64,000 nucleotides of DNA. Source: Pleurodeles waltl. Lineage: Eukaryota > Chordata > Amphibia > Caudata > Salamandridae. The stretch covers positions 1,352,536,323 to 1,352,600,322 of the forward strand of contig NC_090444.1 of the NCBI RefSeq assembly GCF_031143425.1. Direction: 5' to 3'. Positions 45,307-55,820 of the stretch are shown in pieces. Under the pieces are notes generated by a model that was not told the DNA's origin, ran no database searches, and was given only the letters and a program-made list of their open reading frames with translations. Made by a program: the position numbers and the translations under genes. Positions within the stretch are counted from its first letter, which is position 1; the number at the start of each line of letters is the position of its first letter.

Positions 45307-45531
45307 GGAGCTACAAAATACCTAAGCCTCCCAATATGGCCATCAGAAAAAGAGCCCAGATGTAGCACAAATATCACCCAAATGTAGTCCAAGTGTAGCC
45401 CAGTGACAGAAGTGTTCAAAAACGTATTGTTTTGTTTGTGTTTTTTGCAGTTTTATATAGCTCTGGCTTGACCCGAAGGTGTTTGAGTGGTTTACGTGTG
45501 CATCAGTATTAAGTGATTTGCCCAGAAAGAA
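45307..45531. other. Right flank of piggyBac, no gene
   Basis: Spacer with the repeated phrase AATGTAG(T)CCAAGTGTAGCCCAGTGAC near 45380-45410. No coding signal. Confidence 0.4.
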
Positions 45532-45534
45532 AGG

Positions 45535-46472
45535 GGGGCATATTTATACTCTGTTTGCGCCGGAATTGCGCCGTTTTTTTTTACGCAATTCCGACGCAAA
45601 ACTAACTCCATATTTATACTTTGCCGTTAGACGCGTCTAGCGCCAAAGTCCATGGAGTTTGCGTCATTTTTTAGCGTGGACACCTACTTTGCGTTAATGA
45701 TATGCAAGTTAGGCGTTCCCGTCTAAAAAATTGACTCCGAGGCATGTGCGCCGTATTTACACTCCCAGGCAAAATTCACGCCCGGGAGTGGGCGGGTCAA
45801 AAAAAATGACGTCCGGCCGCTTTTGCGCCGCTTTTGCGCCGTTTTTTTTGCGCCTGGTCAGGGCAGGCGTTAAGGGACCTGTGGGCTCGGAAGGAGCCCA
45901 GAGGAGCCCTCCAAAGCCCCAAGGGACACCCCCTGCCACCCTTGCCCACCCCAGGAGGACACCCAAGGTTGGAGGGACCCATCCCAGGGACATTAAGGTA
46001 AGTTCAGGTAAGTTTAAAAAAAAAAAAAAAAATTGTGGCATGTAGGGGGGCCTGATTTGTGCCCCCCTACATGCCACTATGCCCAATGACCATGCCCAGG
46101 GGACATAAGTCCCCTGGGCATGGCCATTGGGCAAGGGGGCATGACTCCAGTCTTTGCTAAGACAGGAGTCATTTCAATGGGGGTTGGGAGTCGGAAAAAA
46201 TGGCGCAAATCGGGTTGAGGTGAAAAATTTGCCTGAGCCTGACTTGCCCCATTTTTTGGCGCCCAAGCTCCATATCCCCCTACGCCGGCGCTGCCTGGTG
46301 TACGTCGTTTTTTTTCACGCACACCAGGCAGCGCCAGCGGCTAACGCCGGCTAACGTCATTGAATAAATACGGCGCCCGCATGGCGCTTCAGAATGGCGT
46401 TAGCCGGCGCTAATTTTTTTGACGCAAAACTGCGTTAGCGCAGTTTTGCGTCAAAAAGTATAAATATGGCCC
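45535..46472. mobile_element. Non-coding MITE, GGGC-CATATTTATAC family, copy at 45.5 kb
   Basis: 938 bp with ends GGGGCATATTTATAC and the inverse of GGGCCATATTTATAC, flanked by AGG at 45532-45534 and 46473-46475. It is in the same orientation as copy 1 at 4251 and very similar to it. It contains a poly(A) run at about 46017-46033. No coding capacity. Confidence 0.85.
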
Positions 46473-46475
46473 AGG

Positions 46476-46789
46476 ATGTCTAGCTGACACCGAAACCGGA
46501 ATCTGGTTCCCCAGATGCAAAGTCTGCAGCTCTGGCCATAATTCTACATCCTCTGTCCTAAGTGTAACATATAGTCAAGAAATTTGTTGCTATTTGAGAA
46601 CTCATGTCCTCATTTTAGTTGCTTAGAGCACTAACCATAATTTCTATAGGAATTCGATCCTCTCATTTTCATAATTTCGAAAGGAAATACTTTAGGTATT
46701 GCAGTTTTGATTACATCAAGATAACATCAGGCATGCCATAATTTTTGATAAATATAGAATATTAGCAATCTACTTGGTCATTAAAATAA
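46476..46789. repeat. Interspersed repeat, inverse match to 37.7-38.1 kb
   Basis: About 46580-46780 on the minus strand resembles 37740-37920 on the plus strand (shared: CATCTTGAT or TATCTTGATG, GAAATT(G/A)T(T/G)(A/G)GTGCTCT, GAGTTCTCAAATA). No coding content. Confidence 0.45.
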
Positions 46790-48131
46790 TGTGGGGAGGC
46801 AGAGGCCAGGGGCACAGACTTGAATAATTGAGGGCAGGTAGAATGATGCAACAAGTTGACCACGCTGGGCAGGCGGGAGGGGTAGAAGCAGCTCAATGGA
46901 CCTTAAAGGGTACGGGAAAGGGGGGCATGAGCAACAAACTAACCATGCAGAACAGCAAGAGAGGCTGTGGCAATGTAACTGACCATTGAAGGCAGAAGGA
47001 AGAAGCATTGGCAGTACAGCCATGCATTCCAACAGAGCCGAGGGAGGAGATGCCAGATGTTTTTAATCCTGAAAGGGCTTTATTTTTTTTCTGTCTCCTG
47101 CCTAAAATCTCCTCTTTTTCAATTTAAGTCAATGGGGAAAATCAATTCTCTAGGCTTTTTTTTACAAAATCTCCCTCTTACCAAGTTCAAAATGTTGGCA
47201 AATAGGGTACATTGGATAATTGGGAGCAGGGGGAATGGGGTAGGAACATGGACTATGATAAGAGAGGGATGGAGGGAGATAGGCATGGGCACCACTGACT
47301 TTACAGGGCCACAGACAGGCAGGACAGCAGTTCAGCAAAATGTATCATGAAAAGCAATAGGGAGGGGACAGGGTCACGCACATGGACAAAGGAGAGCAGA
47401 AGAGAAAGAGGCAAAGGCAGCAAGCTGACCATACAAGACACAGAGGAGGGACGGTCGCAGCATAACACACCATGAAGGACAGGAGGGAGTGGGCAGGGGC
47501 ACTACAATGGACCAGAGAAAGGCAGGAGGCAGGGGATAAGGGTCTGTACATGGAAAAGGGAGGACATGGGGCTAGGGGGCTGGGCATGAGCAGGAAGTTG
47601 ACCATGGAAGGAAGGCTGAATGGGCACTGGAAGCACAACACACCTTGGAGGGCAACAGTGAGACTAAAATGGCATATACACACAGACAACAGAGGGAAGG
47701 TAGGAGGGGGTCAGAGGCAGCAAGCTGACCGCACAGGACAGGTGAGAGGGACTGTGGCAGCACAGAAGACACTGCCTGGCAAGTGGGAGGGTTAGTGGCA
47801 ACACAACAGCCATGATGGGCAAGAGAGCAGGGGCATGCACAAAGGACCATGGAGAACAGAAGGGAGGGTAGGGGAAGGGGCTTCACAGCAGGCTATACAG
47901 GGCAGGCAGGCAGAGCAAATGCAGCACATCAGAGAATGGTTGGCAGAAGGGAGTGCCAACAAAATGGACCATGGGGGACAAGAGGGAGGGTATATAGGCA
48001 TGGAATTTCAGACAAACTGGGTGGAGGAGACAGGCAGCAACCATACAACTATGCTGGGTAGGAGGGAGGGCTAGTGGCAGCTCATTAGAACACTCAAAGT
48101 AGATGGGATGGGCAGTAAGAGGTTCATGGAA
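46790..48131. repeat. Degenerate purine-rich minisatellite region
   Basis: Irregular units of roughly 45-60 bp combine GGCAG(C)A, A(A/C)C(A/T)GACCAT and GGACA(G)GAGGGAGGG-like phrases throughout. One strand is strongly enriched in A and G. A non-repetitive interruption covers about 47055-47210. Open frames on both strands (for example 47345-47886 minus and 47472-48074 plus) follow from the biased composition and are not genes. Confidence 0.55.
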
Positions 48132-48593
48132 AATGGTGGGTGTTGGAAAGTGGGTTATCGGTAAGGGCAGGTAGGTACTTACACTTAGCAATAGGCCACA
48201 ATCCCCCACTAGGTCCAGTCAAGATCTCAATAAATGAATCCCTGCTTAACCCTGGGTAGCGTGCTCATGAGCAGTTAGGCTTAACTTAGGAAACAGGTGT
48301 GTAAAGCAATTAATATAAAAAAACATCAAATAAGTAAAACACAACACACAATAAAAAACTGACACTAATTAATAAACATAGGAAATGCTTTTATCTTTAA
48401 AATAACACCCAAAATTCAATGTAGAAACTAGAGGTATGAATTTCTAAAGATTAAATGAAAAAAATGCTTTCTAGCACCTAAAAACCAAAAGCCCCAACTT
48501 GGGACATCTGGTTGCACTGGACCGGAGCAAGGTCAAAAGTTGAGGCCGATTGCAAAGGAGCTCTGATCGGATACACTGAGCTGGAGACCTTGG

Positions 48594-51267
48594 TGTAAGG
48601 AAATGCCTCCTTGGCATGGGTACCCCCTGACTTTTTGCCTTTGCTGATGCTAAGTTATGATTTGAAAGTGTGCTGGGACCCTGCTAACCAGGCCCCAGCA
48701 CCAGTGTTCTTTCCCTAAACTGTACCTTTGTCTCCACAATTGGCACAATCCTGGCACTCAGGTAAGTCCCTTGTAACTGGTACCCCAGGTACCAAGGGCC
48801 CTGATACCAGGGAAGCTTTCTAAGGGCTGCAGCATGTCTTATGCCACCCTAGGGACCCCTCACTCAGCACATGTACACTGCTTCACAGCTTGTGTGTGCT
48901 GGTGGGGAGAAAATGACTAAGTTGACATGGCACTCCCCTCAGATTGCCATGCCAACCTCACCCTGCCTGTGGCATAGGTAAGTCACCCCTCTAGCAGGCC
49001 TTACAGCCCTAAGGCAGGGTGCACTATACCACAGGTGAGGGCATAGGTGCATGAGCACTATGCCCCTACAGTGCCTAAGCAAAACCTTAGACATTTTAAG
49101 TGCAGGGTAGCCATCAGAGTATATGGTCTTGGAGTCTGTCAAACACGAACTCCACAGCACCATAATGGCGACACTGACAACTGGGAAGTTTGGTATTAAA
49201 CTTCTCAGCACAATAAATGCACACTGATGCCAGTGTGCAATTTATTGTAACATACACCAAGGGCATCTTAGAGATGCCCCCTGAAAACATACCCGACTTC
49301 CAGTGTAGGCTGACTAGTTTCTGCCAGCCTGCCACACACCAGACATGTTGCTGGCCACATGGGGAGAGTGCCTTCGTCACTCTGTGGCCAGGAACAAAGC
49401 CTGTACTGGGTGGAGGTGCTTCTCACTTCCCCCTGCAGGAACTGTAACACCTGGCGGTGAGCCTCAAAGGCTCACCCCCTTTGTTACAGTGCCACAGGGC
49501 ATCCCAGCTAGTGGAGATGCCCGCCCCTCCGGCCACTGCCCCCATTTTTGGTGGCAAGGCTGGAGGAGATAATTAGGAAAACAAGGAGGAGTCACCCACC
49601 AGTCAGGACAGCCCCTAAGGTGTCCTGAGCTGAGGTGACTCTTTTAGAAATCCTCCATCTTGTGGATGGAGGATTCCCCCCATAGGATTAGGGATGTGCC
49701 CCCCTCCCCACAGGGAGGAGGCACAAAGAGGGTGCAGCCACCCTCAAGGACAGTAGCCATTGGCTACTGCCCTCCCAGACCTAAACACAGCCCTAAATTC
49801 AGTATTTAGGGGCACCCAAGAACCTAGGAAACTAGATTCATGCAACCTTAACAAGAAGAAGGGCTGCTGACCTGAAGCCCTGCAGTGAAGACGGAGACGA
49901 CAACTGCTTTAGCCCCAGCCCTACCGGCCTGTCTCCCAACTTCGAAGAACACTGCAACAGCGACGCATCCAACAGGGACCAGCGACCTCTGAACCCTCAG
50001 AGGACTGCCCAGCAACCAAGGACCAAGAACCTCCCGTGAACAGCAGCCCTGTTCAGCAATCTGCAACTTTCTTGCAACAAAGTTACAACTTTAAGGACTT
50101 CATGTTTCCCGCCGGAAGCGTGAGACTTTCCACTCTGCACACAAAGCCCCGACTCGACCTGCAGAAAACCAACACTACAGGGAGAACTCCCCGGTGACTG
50201 CGAGTCCGTGAGTAGCCAGAGATGACCCCCCTGAGCCCCCACAGCGACGCCTGCAGAGGAAATCCAGAGGCTCCCCCTGACCGCGACTGCCTGTAACAAG
50301 GGACCGGACGCCTGGAACCAACACTGCACCCGCAGCCCCCAGGACCTGAAGGAACCGAACTCCAGTGCAGGAGCGACTCCCAGGCGACCCTCTGCCTAGC
50401 CTAGGTGGTGCCTACCCCGAGGAGCCCCCCCTGTGCCTGCCTGCATCGTTGAAGAGACCCCTGGGTCTCCCCATTGCTTTCTATACAAAACCCGACGCCT
50501 GTTTGCACTCTGCACCCGTCCGCCCCTGTGCCGCTGGGGGTGTACTTTCTGTGCCTGCTTGTGTCCCCCCAGGTTCCCTACAAAACCTCCCTGGTCTGTC
50601 CCCCCGAGGACGCGGGTACTTACCTGCTGGCAGACTGGAACCGGGGCACCCCTGTTCTCCATTGAAGCCTATGTGTTTTGGGCACCTCTTTGACCTCTGC
50701 ACCTGACCGGCCCTGAGCTGCTGGTGTGGTAACTTTGGGGTTGCCTTGAACCCCCAACGGTGGGCTACCTTGGACCCAACTTTGAACCCTGTAAGTGTTT
50801 TACTTACCTGTGAACTTAACCTCTACTTACCTCCCCCAGGAACTGTTCATTTTTGCACTGTGTCCACTTTTAAAATAGCTTATTGCCATTTTTGCCAAAA
50901 CTGTACATGCTATTGTGATTATTCAAAGTTCCTAAAGTACCTAAGTGAAATACCTTTCATTTGAAGTATTACTTGTAAATCTTGAACCTGTGGTTCTTAA
51001 AATAAACTAAGAAAATATATTTTTCTATATAACAACCTATTGGCCTGGAGTAAGTCTTTGAGTGTGTGTTCCTCATTTATTGCCTGTGTGTGTACAACAA
51101 ATGCTTAACACTACCCTCTGATAAGCCTACTGCTCGACCACACTACCACAAAATAGAGCATTAGAATTATCTCTTTTTGCCACTATCTTACCTCTAAGGG
51201 GAACCCTTGGACTCTGTGCACACTATTTCTTACTTTGAAATAGTATATACAGAGCCAACTTCCTAGC
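48594..51267 (+). mobile_element. Giant non-coding LTR-like element, 2.67 kb, with target duplication
   Basis: It begins TGTAAGGAAATGCC and ends AACTTCCTAGC (TCCTACA expected by symmetry). It is flanked by CTTGG on both sides (48589-48593 and 51268-51272; the match extends to CCTTGG). It is the same family as the inverted element at 12601-16087. An AATAAA at 51001-51006 lies about 260 bp before the end, as in the R region of an LTR. The C-rich middle (49870-50700) gives overlapping frames on both strands without any domain. I infer a solo LTR with a long U3. Confidence 0.65.
51001..51006 (+). terminator. Polyadenylation signal of the giant LTR
   Basis: AATAAA in TTAAAATAAACTAAG, followed by T-rich and GT-rich sequence (TGAGTGTGTGTTCC). 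The counterpart in the 12.6-kb element lies at a similar distance from its 3' end. Confidence 0.5.
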
Positions 51268-52619
51268 CTTGGTCAATGTTTTACCTTCACATTTAGAAAC
51301 CTTTCTGGAGTTTTTCTTCCTCAACATTGTGCAGTCCTCCTCAGCAAGCCAATTTTGATGTAACGTCATCGGATTGCCTTTCGGCGAGCCCCTGTTCAAA
51401 GCCTGAAAGTCTGGCATTTTGGAGCTTTCAGCTAGACGAACCTGAAATTCAGGCCGGGTCGTGGTTGAAGGTAGCTGGCTTGGCACTCGACGTTGGGTCG
51501 GTCCACTTATGGAGCTTTTTTCAAAGTTGCTCTAAACTTGTCCAGACATCTGGATCTTCTTTCAGAAGTTCTTTTTGGGTTCTTGAAGTGTCCTCAAATT
51601 TGCTCCAAGGTTCCAGAAGCTCTGCGTTACTCCTTGGAAGTTGGAACTACATGTTAGGACTCCGGGCAGAAACTGTTTGAACTCCAGGCAGAGCGCCACT
51701 CGAGGTCATGGAAATCTCCTTGGAAGTTGGGACTAGAGTTCCCAGAATGAACCTGGTCAGAATCCTCAAATGGCCACTGGATGCTAGCCAGCTGGGCTCT
51801 TCTTGCAGAACTAGATGCAGGGGACTTTGGACGCTTCTTTGTACCTGTAGCTTACAGGGAGTCCACTCCTGGATTTCCAGAAGCAAGGCAAGGTCCTTTT
51901 CTTAGTGAAGCCCAAAGTGTGCAGCTGGTGCAGTCCTTGTGAGTGCAGTCTCCAGGTGCAGGCCTGTGGTCCAGCAGGGCAGTCCTTCTTCTCCAGTATC
52001 TTCTTCCAGCAGGGATCTGAATTGTGGGGCTGCTCTGTCATATTTATCCTTGCTCCTGGGGTAGGAAGCGGTGGTGCTCTTGCCCAATGGGGTGCAGGCC
52101 ACCACCTCTTTGAGGTGACCACTTCCTATGAAGTGAGGCAAAAATCCATCCCAGAAAGCAACAGACTAAAAAAATCCAAAATGGCAAAAATTCATCCTTG
52201 AAGGTTTGATCGGGCTGAACCCACCTACTGGTGTGGCTAAGTCTCCCTTAATACACCCCTTCCAATCCCTCTCCTAATCTAATCAGTGGGGCTCCCATTT
52301 GTGTGGGTATGCCGGAAATGGCGGAGGTCCAGTTTCTGGCCCTCATTTCGATCCTGGTGGTGAGTGATAAAGTGGCGGTAATACCACCAACAGGCTGGCG
52401 GTAATTACCACCAAATTATGACCATGGTGGTGAGAACAACACTCAATATGGCGGTAGCCGGCAACAGCCAGGCGGGAGACAAAGTACCGCCCATAATATG
52501 AAGACACTGCAAACCAGCACCTTTTCCAAGGCGGTACCAACGACATCAAAAGCCTGGCGGAAACACATCACTGAAGAGAACTGATTCCCCATTGGGACAC
52601 AGGGAAGAAGAACGCCGCC

Positions 52620-52702
52620 ATGGAACCCGAACTGCAAGTTTTCCCAATGATCTTCTACGTTATGCTCCAGCTAGAACACCAACGCTGACGAAGACCATGA
52701 AA
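52620..52702 (+). pseudogene. Possible first exon of Harbinger B transposase
   Basis: ATG at 52620 (in GCCGCCATGG, a good initiation context) opens 23 codons, MEPELQVFPMIF..., before a stop. A strong donor, AAA followed by GTGAGTAC, falls at 52703. An equivalent block with a GTGAGTAC donor appears in inverse orientation in Harbinger A near 3870-4005. It would be spliced over the antisense ORF2 to the exon at 55.3 kb. The splicing is inferred. Confidence 0.35.
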
Positions 52703-53264
52703 GTGAGTACAGCTGCCTTGCACACAAGGGAGGGAGGAAAACGGAAGTGACACACACATGCACAACACACAACAGGCACACACACACCATACACACAATC
52801 AGCTGCACATGAAAATCTATTTGCCCTTAATACACAGCAGAATAATGCAAGGACAACAGGAATGGATGAAAGTGATTGTTCTTCAAATCAACATCTAAAA
52901 CATTATCAATGTGTCAGTGAAACAGATATGTACACATGTACACAAAGGGACACTGCCCAGTCCAATGTTCAAAAGGCCCACATGGCCACAGGACACAGTC
53001 TAAGGCCCAACTCGAATCCTGACTTCATCCAGATAGAACTCTGCAGGGGCATCAGTTTGCAAGTGGGCAGGCACATCAGGGAGAGGGGCACCTCAGCCGG
53101 ATGCAGGAACAAGCCCACTGGTTCTGGATGGGGCTCTATGCCCATTGCTATGTCCTGGGGAGTGCAAGGCCACAGTCTCTCAGGTGGGTGACTTCTCCAC
53201 TGGTTCTAGACGGGGCCCCTCGTACAGCAGCCCATGGAGGGTGTCCTACTTGGCGTCTACTGGT

Positions 53265-53435
53265 GGTGATGGCTGCAGTGTGGTGGTGGATGGAGGTGCC
53301 TCCTGGGCAGCCTCTGCAGTTGGTGATGGCTGCAGTGTGGTGGTGGACGGAGATGCCTCCTGGGAAGCCTCTGCAGTTGGTGATGGCTGCATTGTGGTGG
53401 TGGATGGAGGTGCCTCCTGGCTGCACTTACTAGGC
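53265..53435 (-). repeat. 57-bp coding minisatellite, three units
   Basis: Units start GGTGATGGCTGCA(G/T)TG on the plus strand at 53265, 53322 and 53379. They encode 19-residue Ser/Thr/Pro-rich repeats on the minus strand. The period is a multiple of three, so copy-number change keeps the frame. Confidence 0.85.
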
Positions 53436-53544
53436 TGGTGGTGGGGGCCCATGACCACTGGGGGTGGTGGAGGTGTCACCCTAACAGCCTCCGCTGTAGT
53501 AGAGTGCTTCGTCAACTCCATTACATGGGGCGGGGATTCCTTAC

Positions 53545-53775
53545 CCTTCCTGGCTGGGGTGGATGGCTTCTTCCCCTTCTTGGCTGGAGGTGCAGGCTCC
53601 TTCCCCTTCTTGGATGGCGGTGCAAGCTCCTTCCCCTTCTTGCCTGGAGGTGCAGGCTCCTTCCTCTTCTTGGATGGAGGTGCAGGCTCCTTCCCCTTCT
53701 TGGGTGGAGGTGCAGGCTCCTTCCACTTCTTGTCTGTAGGTACAGGCTCCTTCCCCTCCTTGCCTGGAGGTGTGG
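53545..53775 (-). repeat. 30-bp coding minisatellite, about eight units
   Basis: The repeat TTCTTG(G/C)(A/C)TGG(A/C)GGTGCAGGC on the plus strand encodes KKGKEPAPP(S/G/P) on the minus strand. The period keeps the frame. It is absent from Harbinger A, so it expanded after the two elements diverged. Confidence 0.85.
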
Positions 53776-55339
53776 TATCCTTACCACCACGAGTATGAAG
53801 TGCAACCACTGTGTCTGTGGACTGTTTGGCTGAGGTGCTGGGCTGGGTTGTTGGTACCCTGCTCATACGGGCAGGATGGGGGGGAGGAAGAGGGAAGAGG
53901 TCAAGTTGAGCAAGTTAAAGCTTTTTGGGGATGGTGGGGTGGGGTGGGAGGAGGGAGGAGTGATGGGTGTGGAGGTAGAGGAAGTGGTTGTATGAGGTGT
54001 ATGTCAGCTGGATTTGGGTGCAGGTGCATGGGCAGTATGCTGATGTGAGGTGGATGGCTGTTGGGTGTGTGAGTGTTTGCGTTTGTGTCCTTTAGGAGGG
54101 GGGACAGACAGGGTTGGAGAGGACAGAGGGGGCGCGTGCTTGGCTATTGTGAAGGTGTGTGCTAGTGAGGTGTGTTTGCTGCTTGGTGTGGTGATGCTGG
54201 TGGTGGATGTAGATGAAGTGCAAGCAGGTGTGAGTGTGGACATGACTGGTAGGGAGGTGGAGGAGGAGGAGGGGGAAACAGTGGAGGCAGTGGATGTTGT
54301 CGTGTCTGCAACTGTATGGTGTTTGTGTGGGTGCTTGTGTGATGAAGTGTGGTGCTTGTGTTTGCTTGTGACACTCTTGGGTGTTTTCTTGTGTGCATGC
54401 TCGTCAGTATGTGTGCCTGGGATGGGTTGGGGTTGAGGAGAATGGGCCTGGGCAGTGGTAGTTAGAAGGGGGAACGGTAGAAACAGGGACAATGGCTGCC
54501 ATCAGAGAGGAGGACAGAGCCTGAATCGATCTCTGTTGGGCCACCAATCCACCATGAATGCCCTCCAGAAATGCATTGCACTGCTGCATCTGGGATGCCA
54601 GCCCCTAGATGACATTCACAATGGTTGATTTCCCTACAGAGATGGATCTCAGGAGGCCAATAGCCTCCTTACTCAGGGCAGCAGAGCTCACGGCAGGGCC
54701 TGAGGTGTCTGGGGTGAAGGAGATGCCCACCCTCCTGGCTGAGCAGGCACGGGCAACTCGCTGAGGGGCTACAGGGAGGGTGGTGCTGGTACGGGGTGGC
54801 AGCTGTACATGCCGTTAGGGTGGTCATAGAGGTGTCCACCTCCACCAGGGCTCTCCCATCAGAGGAGGTATTTGAGACTGTGTTGTCACCTCCAGTCTCT
54901 GCCGTGAGGCTCCCCTCGCCCTCCATCCCACTGGTTACCTTGGCATCGGTGGACTCTGCCTCCTGGGTCCTGTGGGATGCAGCTCCCTCTGTCGCAGGTG
55001 CCCCTACTCCTCTGCCAGATGATACTAATGCACACAAGCACAGAATGACAAAACAAGAAAGGGGGGGAGAGAGAGACAAAGGATACACTGAGTCAATGAC
55101 TGCACCAACACCACTATTGGCATACACATCACCATCACACACAGGGAGCAGGCTTAAGAACTATGCATTGCACTACCAGTGATGTGGCTAGTTACTAAGG
55201 CAAGATGAGGACCACACACCGCCAACTGCAGCACTCCTGGGACCCACGATACCCTGCCTGAAGTGGACTGCTCACAAGCTAGGTTACCTGTATTTGCCAT
55301 ACACCCATTACCCTCCAGACATCACAGCAAGAGTGGAAA

Positions 55340-55820
55340 GACCCAACAATTCCACCCATGACCAAACTCCTGGCTGTCCTCGACATGTTGACCTTATGAT
55401 CAATCCAGACCACTGCTGCACAAAGGGGTGGTATTTCCCAACCAACCATCTCTGCCTTCCTTCTGAAGGTCCTGGATGTCATAATCAACCTCGCACCCTA
55501 CCACATCCTGTTCCCCAACAACCAGCAACTGCAGCAGGAGACCAAGCAAGATTTCAATCAAATAGCTGGCTTCCCGCTTGTGCTGAGTGCAATGGACTAT
55601 ACCCATGCCCATCTTGTCCCTCCTGCTGCAACCGAACACCTCTACAGGAACCGCAGACATAGACACTCAGTTAATGTGCAGGCCATTGTGGACCACTATG
55701 GAATAATCTCCAACATCCTCGCAAAATGTTCCGGCAGCGCCCATGATGTTTACATCTTTAGGCTCTCAAATAATAACCAATGATTCTAGGATGGACAATA
55801 TGGCAATGGCCCACTTGTAG
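55340..55820 (+). pseudogene. Harbinger B transposase exon (DDE), broken
   Basis: In one frame: IPPMTKLLAVLDMLT, a stop near 55394, GGISQPTISAFLLKVLDVI, a helix, QETKQDFNQIAGFPLVLSA, then MDYTH (the first catalytic Asp; usually DCTH or DGTH), YRNRRHRHSVNVQAIVDHYG, and GSAHDVYIF (second catalytic Asp). Stops at 55781-55783 and 55787-55789 follow, then DGQYGNGPLV and a donor GTAAGA at 55821. The intron position and phase equal those of Harbinger C. The third catalytic residue (Glu) would lie in a later exon that I could not find. The family is PIF/Harbinger; this copy is inactive. Confidence 0.75.

Larger units (their letters stand above)
48132..52337. repeat. LTR-like host repeat split by later insertions
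   Basis: It starts TGTTGGAAAGTGGG at 48132. It is interrupted by the LTR-like element at 48594-51267 and continues at 51273 (TCAATGTTTTACC), reaching the Harbinger B end at 52338. The visible halves (48132-48593 and 51268-52337) carry no coding signal. The far end is not seen. Confidence 0.4.
53246..55024 (-). pseudogene. Harbinger B ORF2-like low-complexity protein, broken
   Basis: The minus strand carries the same domain order as Harbinger A. First is an acidic N-terminus (EGAASHRTQEAE, then SGMEGEGS) after an acceptor near 55025. Next is the SALMA/SSLMAAIVPVS region near 54500, then a His/Lys/Ser region with KHKHHTSSHKHPHKHH near 54350. Last is a Lys-Pro tail from about 53830 built of (KKGKEPAPPS)n and 19-residue (QEAPPSTTTLQPSPTAEAS)n repeats. 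It ends near 53246. The frame changes several times between 53870 and 54670, so it is not intact, although the last 206 codons are open. No Myb-like domain is recognised. The high lysine and proline content would suit a nuclear DNA- or RNA-binding tail (inference). Confidence 0.55.
52338..55820 (+). mobile_element. Harbinger (PIF) element B, right end not found
   Basis: It starts GGCCCTCATTTCGATCCTGG, clearly related to the Harbinger C end at 60709, followed by GGCGGTA repeats typical of this family's subterminal region. It contains an exon-like block on the plus strand (52620-52702), an ORF2 pseudogene on the minus strand (53246-55024) and a transposase exon on the plus strand (55340-55820). 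No matching right terminal repeat is visible before the MITE at 56840, so the element is probably truncated or continues as decayed intron. Confidence 0.65.

Noticed and set aside
47345..48209. Long frames on both strands of the 46.8-48.1 kb region
   Set aside because: They arise from biased purine-rich repeats. Both strands are open at once and no domain is visible.
49848..50706. Overlapping 70-113-codon frames in the C-rich middle of the giant LTR
   Set aside because: Several frames on both strands are open together because of GC-rich composition, and none has a domain or start context.
53438..53833. Plus-strand frames over the 30-bp and 57-bp repeats (Leu/Arg- or Gly/Ser-rich proteins)
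   Set aside because: Antisense shadows of the Lys/Pro-rich minus-strand repeats, which align with Harbinger A; the plus-strand readings do not.
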